Positions 15,648 to 23,451 of a DNA stretch of 51,692 bases are shown one piece after another. Positions within the stretch are counted from its first letter, which is position 1, and every line of letters starts with the position of its first letter. The notes under the pieces are model-generated. The model searched no databases and had not been told where the DNA came from. It saw only the letters and a list, made by a program, of their open reading frames with translations. The position numbers and the translations under genes were made by a program. Origin of the DNA: Burkholderia sp. Bp8963. Lineage in GTDB: Bacteria > Pseudomonadota > Gammaproteobacteria > Burkholderiales > Burkholderiaceae. The stretch lies in the NCBI RefSeq assembly GCF_003854275.1, contig NZ_QTQP01000052.1, positions 1 through 51,692 of the forward strand, read 5' to 3'.

Positions 15648-17066
15648 ATGACATTCGAGCAGCATCCCGGCACGCAAGCACGCGCGCCGCACCATTCCCC
15701 ATCCCGCCCCAGGACCCTGCTGGTCAAGCACGCGGACGTGCTCGTGACCATGGACGACACGCGCCGCGAACTACGCGACGCGGGGCTCTACATCGAAGAC
15801 AACCGGATCGTCGCGGTCGGCCCGAGCGCCGAGCTGCCGGACACGGCCGATGAAGTGCTCGACCTGCGCGGCCATCTCGTGATCCCCGGGCTCGTGAACA
15901 CGCACCACCACATGTACCAGAGCCTGACGCGCGCGATTCCGGCCGCTCAGAACGCCGAGTTGTTCGGCTGGCTCACGAACCTGTACCGGATCTGGGCGCA
16001 CCTGACGCCGGAGATGATCGAGGTGTCGACGCTGACCGCGATGGCCGAGTTGCTGCAGTCGGGCTGCACGACGTCGAGCGATCATCTGTACATCTATCCG
16101 AATGGCAGCCGGCTCGACGACAGCATCGCGGCCGCGCAGCGGATCGGCATGCGCTTTCACGCGAGCCGCGGCGCGATGAGCGTCGGCCAGCGCGACGGCG
16201 GACTGCCGCCGGATTCGGTCGTCGAGCGCGAGCCTGACATCCTGCGCGACGCGCAGCGGCTGATCGAGACCTACCACGACGAAGGGCGCTACGCGATGCT
16301 GCGGGTGGTCGTTGCGCCGTGCTCGCCGTTTTCGGTGAGCCGCGAACTGATGCGCGATGCCGCCGTGCTCGCGCGCGAGTACGGGGTGTCGCTGCACACG
16401 CACCTCGCGGAAAACGTCAACGACATCGCATACAGCCGCGAGAAGTTCGGGATGACGCCCGTCGAATACGCAGAGGATCTCGGCTGGGTCGGGCACGACG
16501 TGTGGCATGCGCATTGCGTGCAGCTCGACGACGCCGGCATCGGCCTGTTCGCGCGCACGGGCACGGGCGTCGCGCACTGTCCGTGCTCGAACATGCGGCT
16601 CGCATCGGGCATCGCGCCGGTGAAGAAGATGCGGCTCGCCGGCGTGCCGGTCGGGCTCGGCGTGGACGGCTCCGCGTCGAACGACGGCGCGCAGATGGTC
16701 GCGGAGGTGCGCCAGGCGCTGCTGCTGCAGCGGGTCGGCTTCGGGCCGGATGCGATGACCGCGCGCGACGCGCTGGAGATCGCGACGCTCGGCGGCGCGA
16801 AGGTGCTGAACCGCGACGACATCGGCGCGCTCGCGCCCGGCATGGCGGCCGACTTCGCGGCGTTCGACCTGCGTCAGCCGCTGTTTGCCGGCGCACTGCA
16901 CGATCCGGTCGCGGCGCTGGTGTTCTGCGCGCCGTCGCAGACGGCGTACACGGTGGTGAACGGGAAGGTTGTCGTGCGTGAGGGGCGGCTCGCGACGCTC
17001 GATCTGCCGCCCGTCATCGAACGCCATAACGCGCTCGCGCAAGCGCTCGTCGAAGCGTCGCGCTGA
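15648..17066 (+). CDS. 8-oxoguanine deaminase / guanine-deaminase-type amidohydrolase
   Basis: The 472-residue metal-dependent amidohydrolase shows NTHHHMYQSLTRA (metal-binding HxH), LHTHLAENVND, HAHCVQLD, GTGVAHCPCSNMRLASG and the GLGVDGSASND motif. This combination is typical of the 8-oxoguanine deaminase branch, related to chlorohydrolases and guanine deaminase. The enzyme would make urate from 8-oxoguanine, supplying PuuD; the substrate is inferred from family and context. GGAG 5-9 bp before ATG 15648 supports the start. The first about 28 residues are Pro/His-rich and non-conserved. It converges on a LysR gene. Confidence 0.85.
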   Translation: MTFEQHPGTQARAPHHSPSRPRTLLVKHADVLVTMDDTRRELRDAGLYIEDNRIVAVGPSAELPDTADEVLDLRGHLVIPGLVNTHHHMYQSLTRAIPAAQNAELFGWLTNLYRIWAHLTPEMIEVSTLTAMAELLQSGCTTSSDHLYIYPNGSRLDDSIAAAQRIGMRFHASRGAMSVGQRDGGLPPDSVVEREPDILRDAQRLIETYHDEGRYAMLRVVVAPCSPFSVSRELMRDAAVLAREYGVSLHTHLAENVNDIAYSREKFGMTPVEYAEDLGWVGHDVWHAHCVQLDDAGIGLFARTGTGVAHCPCSNMRLASGIAPVKKMRLAGVPVGLGVDGSASNDGAQMVAEVRQALLLQRVGFGPDAMTARDALEIATLGGAKVLNRDDIGALAPGMAADFAAFDLRQPLFAGALHDPVAALVFCAPSQTAYTVVNGKVVVREGRLATLDLPPVIERHNALAQALVEASR

Positions 17067-17142
17067 GCGGCGCGGACGCCGCGCCATGGCGATGCACGGC
17101 GCCGGTCGTCGCCGTCGCACCATCGCGCGCCATCGCGCGTCG

Positions 17143-18072
17143 TCAAGACTCGATCAGCGTGCGGGTGGCCTCGGCGACGAGGCTGCGCAACCAGCGCACT
17201 TCGTCGGAGTAATGGCAGCGTTCGTGCCAGAGCTGGTAGTACTGCATCGGCGGGAAGTCGAGCGGCGCCGGCACGACCGACAGCGGCAGGAACTTCGCGT
17301 AGTGATCGGCGAACAGGCGCGTCGTCGTGAAGATCAGGTCGGACTTCACAAGCACGTACGGCGCGAGGTTGAAGTACGGCAACGTGACGACCACGTGGCG
17401 CTTGAGGCGCTCGCGCGCGAGATGCACGTCGATCGCGCCGCGCTGGCCGACCGAGTACGGCGTCGGCGCGAGGTGCGGCGCGTTCAGGTACTGGTCGAGC
17501 GTGAGGCCGCCGCGCTTCGCGAACGGATGCGTGTTGCTCATCAGGCAGACGATCTGGTCGACGAACAGGTTCGACAGGTGCAGCTGCTCCGGCGGTTCCG
17601 GCCAGTTGCCGACGACGATGTCGAGCTTGCCGTCCTCGAGCGCGAGTTCGTAGTCGAACGCCGGCCCGAGCGAGTGGAATTCGAGCGTCGCGTTTGGCGC
17701 GGCCTGGCGGAAGCGCTCGACGACGGTCGGCACGAACAGCACGTTCAGGTAGTCGGGGCAGCCGATCCGGTAGCAGCGGATCGACGTGGCCGGGTCGAAG
17801 TTGTGCTGCTGGAACTTGATGCGCTCGATCTCGCGCAGCGCGTTCTGTACGGGCTCGAGCAGACGCAGCCCGTATTCGGTGGGCACCATGCCGGACTTGC
17901 CGCGCACGAGCAGCGGATCGCCGGTGATGTCGCGCAGGCGCCGCAGCGCGGCGCTGATCGCCGGTTGCGACTGATTCAGTTTGACGGCCGCGCGCGTGAC
18001 GCTGCGCTCCATCAACAGGGTGTGCAAGACGCGCAAGAGGTACGTGTCGATCGCCTCGCGTTGCTGACTCAT
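17143..18072 (-). CDS. LysR-family transcriptional regulator, NodD/SyrM-like branch
   Basis: The 309-residue protein has its HTH at about residues 8-68 (LRVLHTLLMERSVTRAAVKL, QSQPAISAALRRLRDITGDP) and a long effector domain (DYLNVLFVPTVVERFRQAAP, KLDIVVGNWPEPPEQLH). The LxxHLDLN-type layout with PLLVRGKSGMVPTEYG resembles the NodD/PcaQ-like branch of LysR proteins. ATG 18072 with GGAGAAATC directly before it is preferred over the longer frame starting at 18153. The gene ends 76 bp from the convergent 8-oxoguanine deaminase gene, so purine control is plausible but unproven. Confidence 0.88.
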   Translation of the reverse strand: MSQQREAIDTYLLRVLHTLLMERSVTRAAVKLNQSQPAISAALRRLRDITGDPLLVRGKSGMVPTEYGLRLLEPVQNALREIERIKFQQHNFDPATSIRCYRIGCPDYLNVLFVPTVVERFRQAAPNATLEFHSLGPAFDYELALEDGKLDIVVGNWPEPPEQLHLSNLFVDQIVCLMSNTHPFAKRGGLTLDQYLNAPHLAPTPYSVGQRGAIDVHLARERLKRHVVVTLPYFNLAPYVLVKSDLIFTTTRLFADHYAKFLPLSVVPAPLDFPPMQYYQLWHERCHYSDEVRWLRSLVAEATRTLIES

Positions 18073-18219
18073 GATTTCTCCGTTTATATGTCCGGGCTGA
18101 TCGAGGGATGGTGGGGGTATATGATTTTTAATATGAACGAAAGGCAGCGTCAAGAGATGGTTACCCGCACGTGTCCGCCGGCGTGGCGCTGACCGCGGCG
18201 GGAAGGGTGTGCGGGCAGG

Positions 18220-18250
18220 CGCGCGGATACGCGTTGCGCGTATCCGCGCG
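18220..18250. terminator. Perfect 13-bp GC hairpin after the dodecin gene
   Basis: CGCGCGGATACGC (18220-18232), loop GTTGC, GCGTATCCGCGCG (18238-18250). It lies 3' of dodecin and within the LysR upstream region. There is no T-tract, so it may act in RNA stabilisation or pausing, or be an operator-like dyad. Confidence 0.4.
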
Positions 18251-18274
18251 CGCGTTCCGGGCGTGACGCGGCGC

Positions 18275-18300
18275 GCGCGTCAGTCGTGCGCGTCAGTCGT
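18275..18300. repeat. 13-bp tandem duplication across the dodecin stop codon
   Basis: GCGCGTCAGTCGT occurs twice head to tail (18275-18287 and 18288-18300). The second copy holds the dodecin stop codon (minus strand) and last codons, so the duplication is 3' of the coding end and does not change the protein. Confidence 0.8.
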
Positions 18301-18502
18301 CGATGCGCAGGCCGACTTTCAGCGTGACCTGCCAGTGGATCACCTGGTTGCCTTCGATGTGGCCGCGCGTCTCGGTCACCTGAAACCAGTGCAGGTTGTG
18401 CAGCGTCGCGGCGGCTTTCGCGATCGCATTGCGGATCGCGTCGTCGCTCGATTGCTGCGACGAGCCGGTCAGTTCGATCAGCTTGTAGACGTGGTCGCTC
18501 AT
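18293..18502 (-). CDS. Dodecin family flavin-binding protein
   Basis: The 69-residue protein has the dodecin pattern: MSDHVYKLIELTGSS start, a DDAIRNAIAKAA helix, the flavin-stacking Trp in NLHWFQVTETRG, and a C-terminal VIHWQVTLKVGLRI strand. Dodecins form hollow dodecamers that store or buffer FMN, FAD or lumichrome. GGGAGCG upstream of the ATG supports the start. It is divergent from the dehydrogenase gene at 18641. No direct link to purine catabolism is visible. Confidence 0.93.
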   Translation of the reverse strand: MSDHVYKLIELTGSSQQSSDDAIRNAIAKAAATLHNLHWFQVTETRGHIEGNQVIHWQVTLKVGLRIDD

Positions 18503-18640
18503 GATGCGCTCCCTGTGTCGTGTCGGGTTCTGGCGCGGGTGCAGAATGGGGTGCCGAATAGGGTACGGAGTGCGCCCGGCTAATTGAGTGATAGGTATGA
18601 TGGCCGGCAAGTTCAACCCATATCGGAGACGAGGCATATC

Positions 18641-19531
18641 GTGGAAGTCGGATTTTGCGGACCGGGATTGATGGGCGCGCCGATGATTCGGCATTTGCTG
18701 GCGGCGGGCCACCGGGTCGGCGTATGGAACCGCACGCGCGCGAAGGCGGACGCGCTGGTCGCCGACGGCGCCCATGTCGTCGACTCGCCGCGTGCGCTCG
18801 CGGAGCAGGTCGAGACGGTGCTGCTGTGCGTGCTCGACGCGCGCGCGGTCGGCGACGTCGTGTTCGGCCCGGACGGCTTGCTGTCCGGTGCTGCAGCGGC
18901 GCGGCGCGTGCGCCGGATCGTCGATCATTCGAGCATTCCGCCCGGCGTGACGCGCGCGTATGCAGCGCGCGCGGCGGAACTTGGCGTCGGCTGGGTCGAT
19001 GCGCCCGTGTCGGGCGGCGTGCCCGGCGCGCAGGCCGGCACGCTCGCGGTGATGGCGGGCGGCCGCGCAGCGGATCTCGACGCGGCGCGTCCGCTGATCG
19101 ACACATACGCGGCGCGCATCACGCACATGGGCGACGCGGGCGCGGGCCAGACCGCGAAGCTGTGCAACCAGGCGATCGTCACCGCGACGGTCACGGCGAT
19201 TGCCGAGGCGGTCGGCCTCGCACAGGCGAGCGGCATCGATGCCGCGCGTCTCGCGCAGGCACTCGCCGGCGGCTGGGCCGATTCGGTGCTGCTGCAGACC
19301 TTCGTGCCGCGGATGACGTCGGGCGGCCATCCGCCGATCGGCGCACTCAGCACGTTTCAGAAGGACGTCGATGCAATTGCCGACGCGGCGCGCGAGACGG
19401 GCGCGGTGATGCCGGTGTCGGCGACCGTGCAGCAGGTGCTGCGGCTTGGCGCTGCGCAAGGGCTCGCCGACGCGGATTTCGCCGCGTTCATCGACATCGT
19501 CAGGCCGGGGAACGGACGCCGTCAGGCTTGA
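18641..19531 (+). CDS. NAD(P)-dependent 3-hydroxyisobutyrate dehydrogenase-family reductase, tartronate-semialdehyde-reductase-like
   Basis: The 296-residue beta-hydroxyacid dehydrogenase has a Rossmann motif GFCGPGLMGAPM, the substrate site DAPVSGGVPGAQAGTLAVMA and catalytic Lys in GAGQTAKLCNQ. The GTG start at 18641 follows GAGG with 6-nt spacing, and a longer frame upstream is not conserved. Family members reduce tartronate semialdehyde, succinic semialdehyde or 3-hydroxyisobutyrate analogues. Given allantoin-derived glyoxylate from the nearby operon, a 2-hydroxy-3-oxopropionate reductase role is attractive, but no glyoxylate carboligase gene is in the window. Confidence 0.85.
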   Translation: MEVGFCGPGLMGAPMIRHLLAAGHRVGVWNRTRAKADALVADGAHVVDSPRALAEQVETVLLCVLDARAVGDVVFGPDGLLSGAAAARRVRRIVDHSSIPPGVTRAYAARAAELGVGWVDAPVSGGVPGAQAGTLAVMAGGRAADLDAARPLIDTYAARITHMGDAGAGQTAKLCNQAIVTATVTAIAEAVGLAQASGIDAARLAQALAGGWADSVLLQTFVPRMTSGGHPPIGALSTFQKDVDAIADAARETGAVMPVSATVQQVLRLGAAQGLADADFAAFIDIVRPGNGRRQA

Positions 19532-19618
19532 TGGCGGTGTGGGCGTCGCTGCAACGAACGGAATGCGTGAATGGCAGATGGGCCGCGCTCGGGCGGCCCA
19601 TCGATGGTCGGCGTCGAA

Positions 19619-20110
19619 TCAGCCGAGCGAGCGCGGTGTCGTGTCGCCGGCGTTCTGCCGTCCGAGCCCGCTGCGCACCGACGCTTTGGTGCCCGCACCA
19701 AATTCGGGCAGGATGCGCGCACGGGCGCGGCTCGCGAACACGAGGAAGCCGAAGCCGTTCGCTTCGTACCAGTAGCCACCGTTTTCGAGACCGTCGAGCG
19801 GCTGCTCGAGCGCGTTGGCGATCGACTCGATGCAGCGTTTTCGCAATTCGGCGATCGCCGGATACGGCGGCTGTGCGCCGCGCACGCTGCACAGGAGCAC
19901 GTCCAGGCCGGGAAGCACATGCGCGTACAGTACAGGTTCGTCCTGCGCGCGAGCGCGCGCAATCTTGGTATCAAGCTGGGCGAACGGCTTCGAGTGGCGC
20001 AAGACCGCGAGGAACGATTCCTGGCCATCCTGCTGCGCGCGTCGACGTTTTTTCGGGAAGGACATAAACACTCGCCTCAAAAACAATTGCAAGAAATGCG
20101 GCACTTTCAT
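19619..20110 (-). CDS. Hypothetical protein, unrecognised family
   Basis: The 163-residue protein cannot be assigned to a family by eye. It has a basic patch near the N-terminus (SFPKKRRRAQQDG), a block AQLDTKIARARAQDEPVLYA with VLPGLDVLLCSV, a helix ELRKRCIESIANALEQPLDG and an aromatic segment GGYWYEANGFGFLVFASRAR. No signal peptide or membrane span is evident. ATG 20110 has GGGAG 8 bp upstream; ATG 20065 (MSFPKKRR) has GAGG about 9 bp upstream and is an equal alternative. It is monocistronic between the convergent dehydrogenase gene and mscL. Confidence 0.6.
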   Translation of the reverse strand: MKVPHFLQLFLRRVFMSFPKKRRRAQQDGQESFLAVLRHSKPFAQLDTKIARARAQDEPVLYAHVLPGLDVLLCSVRGAQPPYPAIAELRKRCIESIANALEQPLDGLENGGYWYEANGFGFLVFASRARARILPEFGAGTKASVRSGLGRQNAGDTTPRSLG

Positions 20111-20352
20111 GCGACCCACTCCCGGCTATGCGCGCCGCATGTCGATCCTTTATAGCACACGAAAATGCTAGCTTCGTGCGGTGCGACGATCGACGTCTCC
20201 GATCGACCCGCTCGCCACGATCGACACAGTCAGCGCCTGGCGCCTGCACTGTCATTTAGTCTCCATCATAGACCCGCTTCGCGGGCGCGTGCATTCGCTC
20301 GTCACAAAAAAATGCGATAGGCATCGCGCGGCAGCCGGGCCCGCGCAGACAT

Positions 20353-20377
20353 GAAAAAGCCCGCGCGAGGGCGGGCT
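20353..20377 (-). terminator. Rho-independent terminator of mscL
   Basis: Minus-strand AGCCCGC-CCTCGC-GCGGGCT followed by TTTTT (arms 20371-20377 and 20359-20365), about 25 bp past the mscL stop. Confidence 0.9.
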
Positions 20378-20401
20378 GGAATGTTTCCGGCGGGCTGGCG
20401 C

Positions 20402-20833
20402 TCAGCGCTGCTTCAGCGAATCGCGGATCTCGCGCAGCAGCACGGTGTCTTCCGGCGTTGCAGCAGGCGCGGCTTCCGCGGGCTTGCGCAGCTTGTTGAT
20501 GAATTTGACCATCAGGAAAATGATGAACGCGAGGATGATGAAGTTGATCAGCACGGTGATGAACGAACCGTAGCCGAACACGGCAACGCCGGCGGCCTGC
20601 AGATCCTTGAACGAGTCGGGATTACCCTTGAACGACGGCGGAATCGTGCCGAGCTGGACGAATTTGTTCGAGAAGTCGAGGCCGCCCGTCAGGACACCGA
20701 TGACCGGCATGATCAGATCCTTCACGATCGAGTCGACGATCTTCGAGAATGCGCCGCCGATGATCACGCCGACGGCGAGATCCATCACGTTGCCCTTGAC
20801 GGCGAACTCCTTGAATTCCTTGATGATGCTCAT
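20402..20833 (-). CDS. mscL: Large-conductance mechanosensitive channel
   Basis: The 143-residue MscL is an inner-membrane homopentamer that releases solutes on hypo-osmotic shock. The N-terminal FKEFAVKGNVMDLAVGVIIG plus AFSKIVDSIVKD is the conserved amphipathic helix and TM1 pore constriction. TM2 is FITVLINFIILAFIIFLMVK, and the C-terminal helix ends EDTVLLREIRDSLKQ. Length and start (MSIIKEFKEF, with AGGAG upstream) fit the family. It is monocistronic with its own terminator. Confidence 0.97.
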   Translation of the reverse strand: MSIIKEFKEFAVKGNVMDLAVGVIIGGAFSKIVDSIVKDLIMPVIGVLTGGLDFSNKFVQLGTIPPSFKGNPDSFKDLQAAGVAVFGYGSFITVLINFIILAFIIFLMVKFINKLRKPAEAAPAATPEDTVLLREIRDSLKQR

Positions 20834-21033
20834 GAGCGGCTTTCTCCTGGTTGGGGCAAAGGGAGGCGTGCCGCGACGCGATCGCGTCGAATTGAGGGTC
20901 GGTGGCACGCCGATGGCCGCATGATAGCGAACGTGCCCCATTGCTGATAGCCCATCTTGAAATGATTGACAAATGGGCGCCGCGCCGCGGACGCGGTCGG
21001 GAATGCCAACGAATCATTTCAAGGAGAAAGTGT

Positions 21034-21067
21034 CCGGGGTGTCGGTCGTCGCGCGTCGACACCCCGG
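21034..21067 (-). terminator. Hairpin terminator after the TPR-protein gene
   Basis: CCGGGGTGTCG (21034-21044) and CGACACCCCGG (21057-21067) form a perfect 11-bp stem with a 12-nt loop, 10 bp beyond the stop of the minus-strand gene. The following minus-strand sequence has only a short pyrimidine tract (ACACTTTCTCC). Confidence 0.65.
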
Positions 21068-21077
21068 AGCGTGCCGC

Positions 21078-22226
21078 TCAGGTGTTGTCGGTCCAGTCGT
21101 CGTCGTTGCTGCCGACATCGACGCCGCCGCCGCTGCTGCCATTGTCCCAGTTCGAGTCGTCGCCGCGGCCGAGATCGATGCCCGGATCGGCGTCGCGCCG
21201 GTGGCGCTCGCCGTCGACGATCACGTCGCGTTCGACCACGCGCTCACGGCCGCCCGACATCGCCTCGCCGAGCAGCACGCCGGTCAGCAGGCCACCCATG
21301 CCGCCGCCGAAGCCGCCACCTTGCTGGATCACGACGGGCGGCTGCTGTTGCTGCGGATACTGAGGCGGATACGGTTGACCTTGCGCGCCCGTCACGCGAT
21401 CGGCTTCCTGCGCGAACACGGAGCCGCCGGCGGGTGCGGCGGGCTGCGCGGCCGGATCGGGCCGGCCTTCGACACGCGCCTTCACGCTCGCGTGGCGCTT
21501 CTCGAGTTCCTCGACGCGGTACGGCGGCACCGGATTCTTGCCGTTCGACAACGCTTCGACGAGTTCGCGCGCATCGGTTTCGATCGCTTCGATCTCGCTC
21601 GTGAGCGCAGTGGCGCCGGGCGCCGTCGACAGCCGCGCATCGAGCTTCAGCGGGCGGACGTCGTTCAGCACGTCGGTCGCGCGCTTCAGCTGTGCGCGGC
21701 GTTCGTCTTCGGTGCGGCGGTCGTCGGTCGAGCGCGCGCGCCGCAGCGTCCAGCGCAGCACCAGCGCGATCACCGCGACGATCAGGCCGAGGCCGATCCA
21801 CATGCCGGCAGACGGGCCGTGCTTTTCAGCCGGCGGCACGGCCGGCGCGAGCGACGACTGCAGCGTGCCGGTTCCGGTGCCTGGCTGAACGTTGCTCACG
21901 CGCGCGGCGTCCGCGCGGATGCGCGCTTCCGTCTGTGCGAAGCGGGATGGATCGGTGAAGCGGAGCTGCGGATCGAGCGTCTTGGCGCGCTGCAACTGCG
22001 CGAGCGCGTCGGCCGAGCGGCCTTCGCGATCGAGTACCTGTGCGTACAGATAGTGTGCGTGCGCGTTGTTCGGATGGGCGTCGATGACCTGCGACAGCTG
22101 CGTGTCGGCGCGTTGCCAGTCGCGCTGCGCGATCGACTGCTCGACCTGCTGCAGCGACGGCACCGCAAACGCGGCAGACGACAGCATCATCAGCGAGAAG
22201 CCGAGAGCGGCGAGGGATTTCTTCAT
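21078..22226 (-). CDS. Membrane-anchored TPR protein, PspA neighbour, function unknown
   Basis: The 382-residue protein has a Sec signal (MKKSLAALGFSLMMLSSAAFA) and two TPR-like helices at about residues 25-90 (QRDWQRADTQLSQVIDAHPN, HYLYAQVLDREGRSADALAQ). A single membrane span follows near residues 142-162 (MWIGLGLIVAVIALVLRW), then a charged coiled region. The tail holds a Pro/Gln stretch, a Gly-rich segment GGGFGGGMGGLLTGVLLGEA and an acidic Asp/Asn/Gly-rich end. The topology implies a periplasmic TPR and cytosolic tail. It lies 79 bp downstream of pspA on the same strand, so a PspA-linked envelope-stress role is inferred. No enzymatic motif is seen. Confidence 0.75.
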   Translation of the reverse strand: MKKSLAALGFSLMMLSSAAFAVPSLQQVEQSIAQRDWQRADTQLSQVIDAHPNNAHAHYLYAQVLDREGRSADALAQLQRAKTLDPQLRFTDPSRFAQTEARIRADAARVSNVQPGTGTGTLQSSLAPAVPPAEKHGPSAGMWIGLGLIVAVIALVLRWTLRRARSTDDRRTEDERRAQLKRATDVLNDVRPLKLDARLSTAPGATALTSEIEAIETDARELVEALSNGKNPVPPYRVEELEKRHASVKARVEGRPDPAAQPAAPAGGSVFAQEADRVTGAQGQPYPPQYPQQQQPPVVIQQGGGFGGGMGGLLTGVLLGEAMSGGRERVVERDVIVDGERHRRDADPGIDLGRGDDSNWDNGSSGGGVDVGSNDDDWTDNT

Positions 22227-22305
22227 GGTCGAACCGGGCGCGTGCGCCCGTCTCCTTGCGATCGGTCCGCGCCGCGCGCCCGGGCAGGGCGGCGGCGCAT
22301 GCCGG

Positions 22306-22986
22306 TTACTGCGCGGGCGTGTCGAGCTGCTTCTTCAGCGCGGTGAGACGATCCTCGACCGACGGGCCCTTGTTCAGCGCGTCGAGCTTGTCGTCGAGCG
22401 CCTTGCCGCTCGACGTGTCGGCCGAATTGAGGCGGGCGTCCGAACGCGCGTTCTGCAGTGCGACCTTGTCCTCGAGCTTCTGGAAATCTTCGGACAGGTT
22501 CTTGCCGCCGATGCCGCCGAGCGCGGTAGCCGCGACGTCCTTCGCCTGCGCGATTTCCTGCTTCGCCTGCAGGATGTTCGAGCGCGCGTTCAGGTCGTTG
22601 CGGCGCTGGCGCATGTCGGCGATCTGCCCCTTCAGCTTGTCGACCGACGGCTCGAGCGTCGCGAGTTCGCCCGCGAGCGCGTTGCGTTCCGCTTCGGCGT
22701 TCGCCTGCGCGCCGAGCGCCTCGCGCGCGAGCGCTTCGTCGCCGGCCTGCAGCGCGCGCTTCGCGCCGTCTTCGTACTTCTTCGCCTTGTCGTCGGCCGC
22801 ATCGCGCTTGCTGCGCTGGGTCGCGACTTGCGCCTCGATCTCGATCAGCGAGTTTTCGGCGCGGCTGATGCTGTCGTCGAGCTCCCGCACGATCTGGCGT
22901 GCATCGCGCGACGGATCCTGCACCGAATCGGCCGCGTCGTTCAGCAGGCCTTTGATCGTGCGCGAAACAGAGTCGAAAAGCGACAT
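22306..22986 (-). CDS. pspA: PspA/IM30 family protein
   Basis: The 226-residue protein is almost entirely helical and coiled-coil. It starts with the amphipathic helix MSLFDSVSRTIKGLLNDAAD, and the PspA core has QIVRELDDSISRAENSLIEI and long charged heptads. PspA/IM30 (ESCRT-III-related) proteins bind stressed inner membrane and preserve the proton motive force. No pspF, pspB or pspC gene is next to it, so the classical enterobacterial control circuit is absent here. A TPR membrane protein gene follows. GGAG upstream of the ATG (minus strand GGAGGATTTC) supports the start. Confidence 0.92.
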   Translation of the reverse strand: MSLFDSVSRTIKGLLNDAADSVQDPSRDARQIVRELDDSISRAENSLIEIEAQVATQRSKRDAADDKAKKYEDGAKRALQAGDEALAREALGAQANAEAERNALAGELATLEPSVDKLKGQIADMRQRRNDLNARSNILQAKQEIAQAKDVAATALGGIGGKNLSEDFQKLEDKVALQNARSDARLNSADTSSGKALDDKLDALNKGPSVEDRLTALKKQLDTPAQ

Positions 22987-23451
22987 GAAATCCTCCGTGT
23001 TTGAAAGGCGCCGCGTGGTGCGGCATGGCCTGTAGCGGGGCCGGTTCCGGTCCGCCAGTGCCGGCGGATATTACACCACCGGGTCACTTAAATACGGCTT
23101 AAACCCGCGATATCAAGCGCAGCGAATCGCGTGACCGCGCAGCTGCGCGCGCATCGCGACCAGCCTTTCGCCATTGAAAGCTTGCGCGTAATACGCATGC
23201 CGCGTTTCGTGTTCATGATAGGCCGTGCAGGCGGACAAAAAATCGCGCCAATACAGCGGGCGAGGGAATTTTTACAAAAAATCGCGAAGCCAATCGGTTG
23301 ATTTCATTAAAATGCGCTGTCACGTCGCGGGAACGGATCGCCGCGCGACGGGGTCTGTCGACGTGACAGTAGCCACGAAGCACCCATCTCTGATTCATCC
23401 GCTTGCATTCCGCATGCGTCCGTGGGCGCCACGCGCGTCCGACATTCCGAC
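22987..23451. other. Divergent intergenic region between pspA and the PBP gene
   Basis: The 465 bp carry the promoters of two divergent genes. An AT-rich patch (23233-23315) contains two copies of ACAAAAAATCGCG (23235-23247 and 23274-23286). No convincing coding sequence is present. Confidence 0.5.
23235..23286. repeat. 13-bp direct repeat in the pspA/PBP intergenic region
   Basis: ACAAAAAATCGCG at 23235-23247 and 23274-23286, start-to-start 39 bp, close to four helical turns. Possible regulator site for pspA or the PBP gene. Confidence 0.6.

Noticed and set aside
23291..23302. GGTTGATT-like sequence upstream of the PBP gene as a fourth amine-locus operator
   Set aside because: Only a half-site is present; the partner arm AATCAACC at 4-bp spacing is missing.
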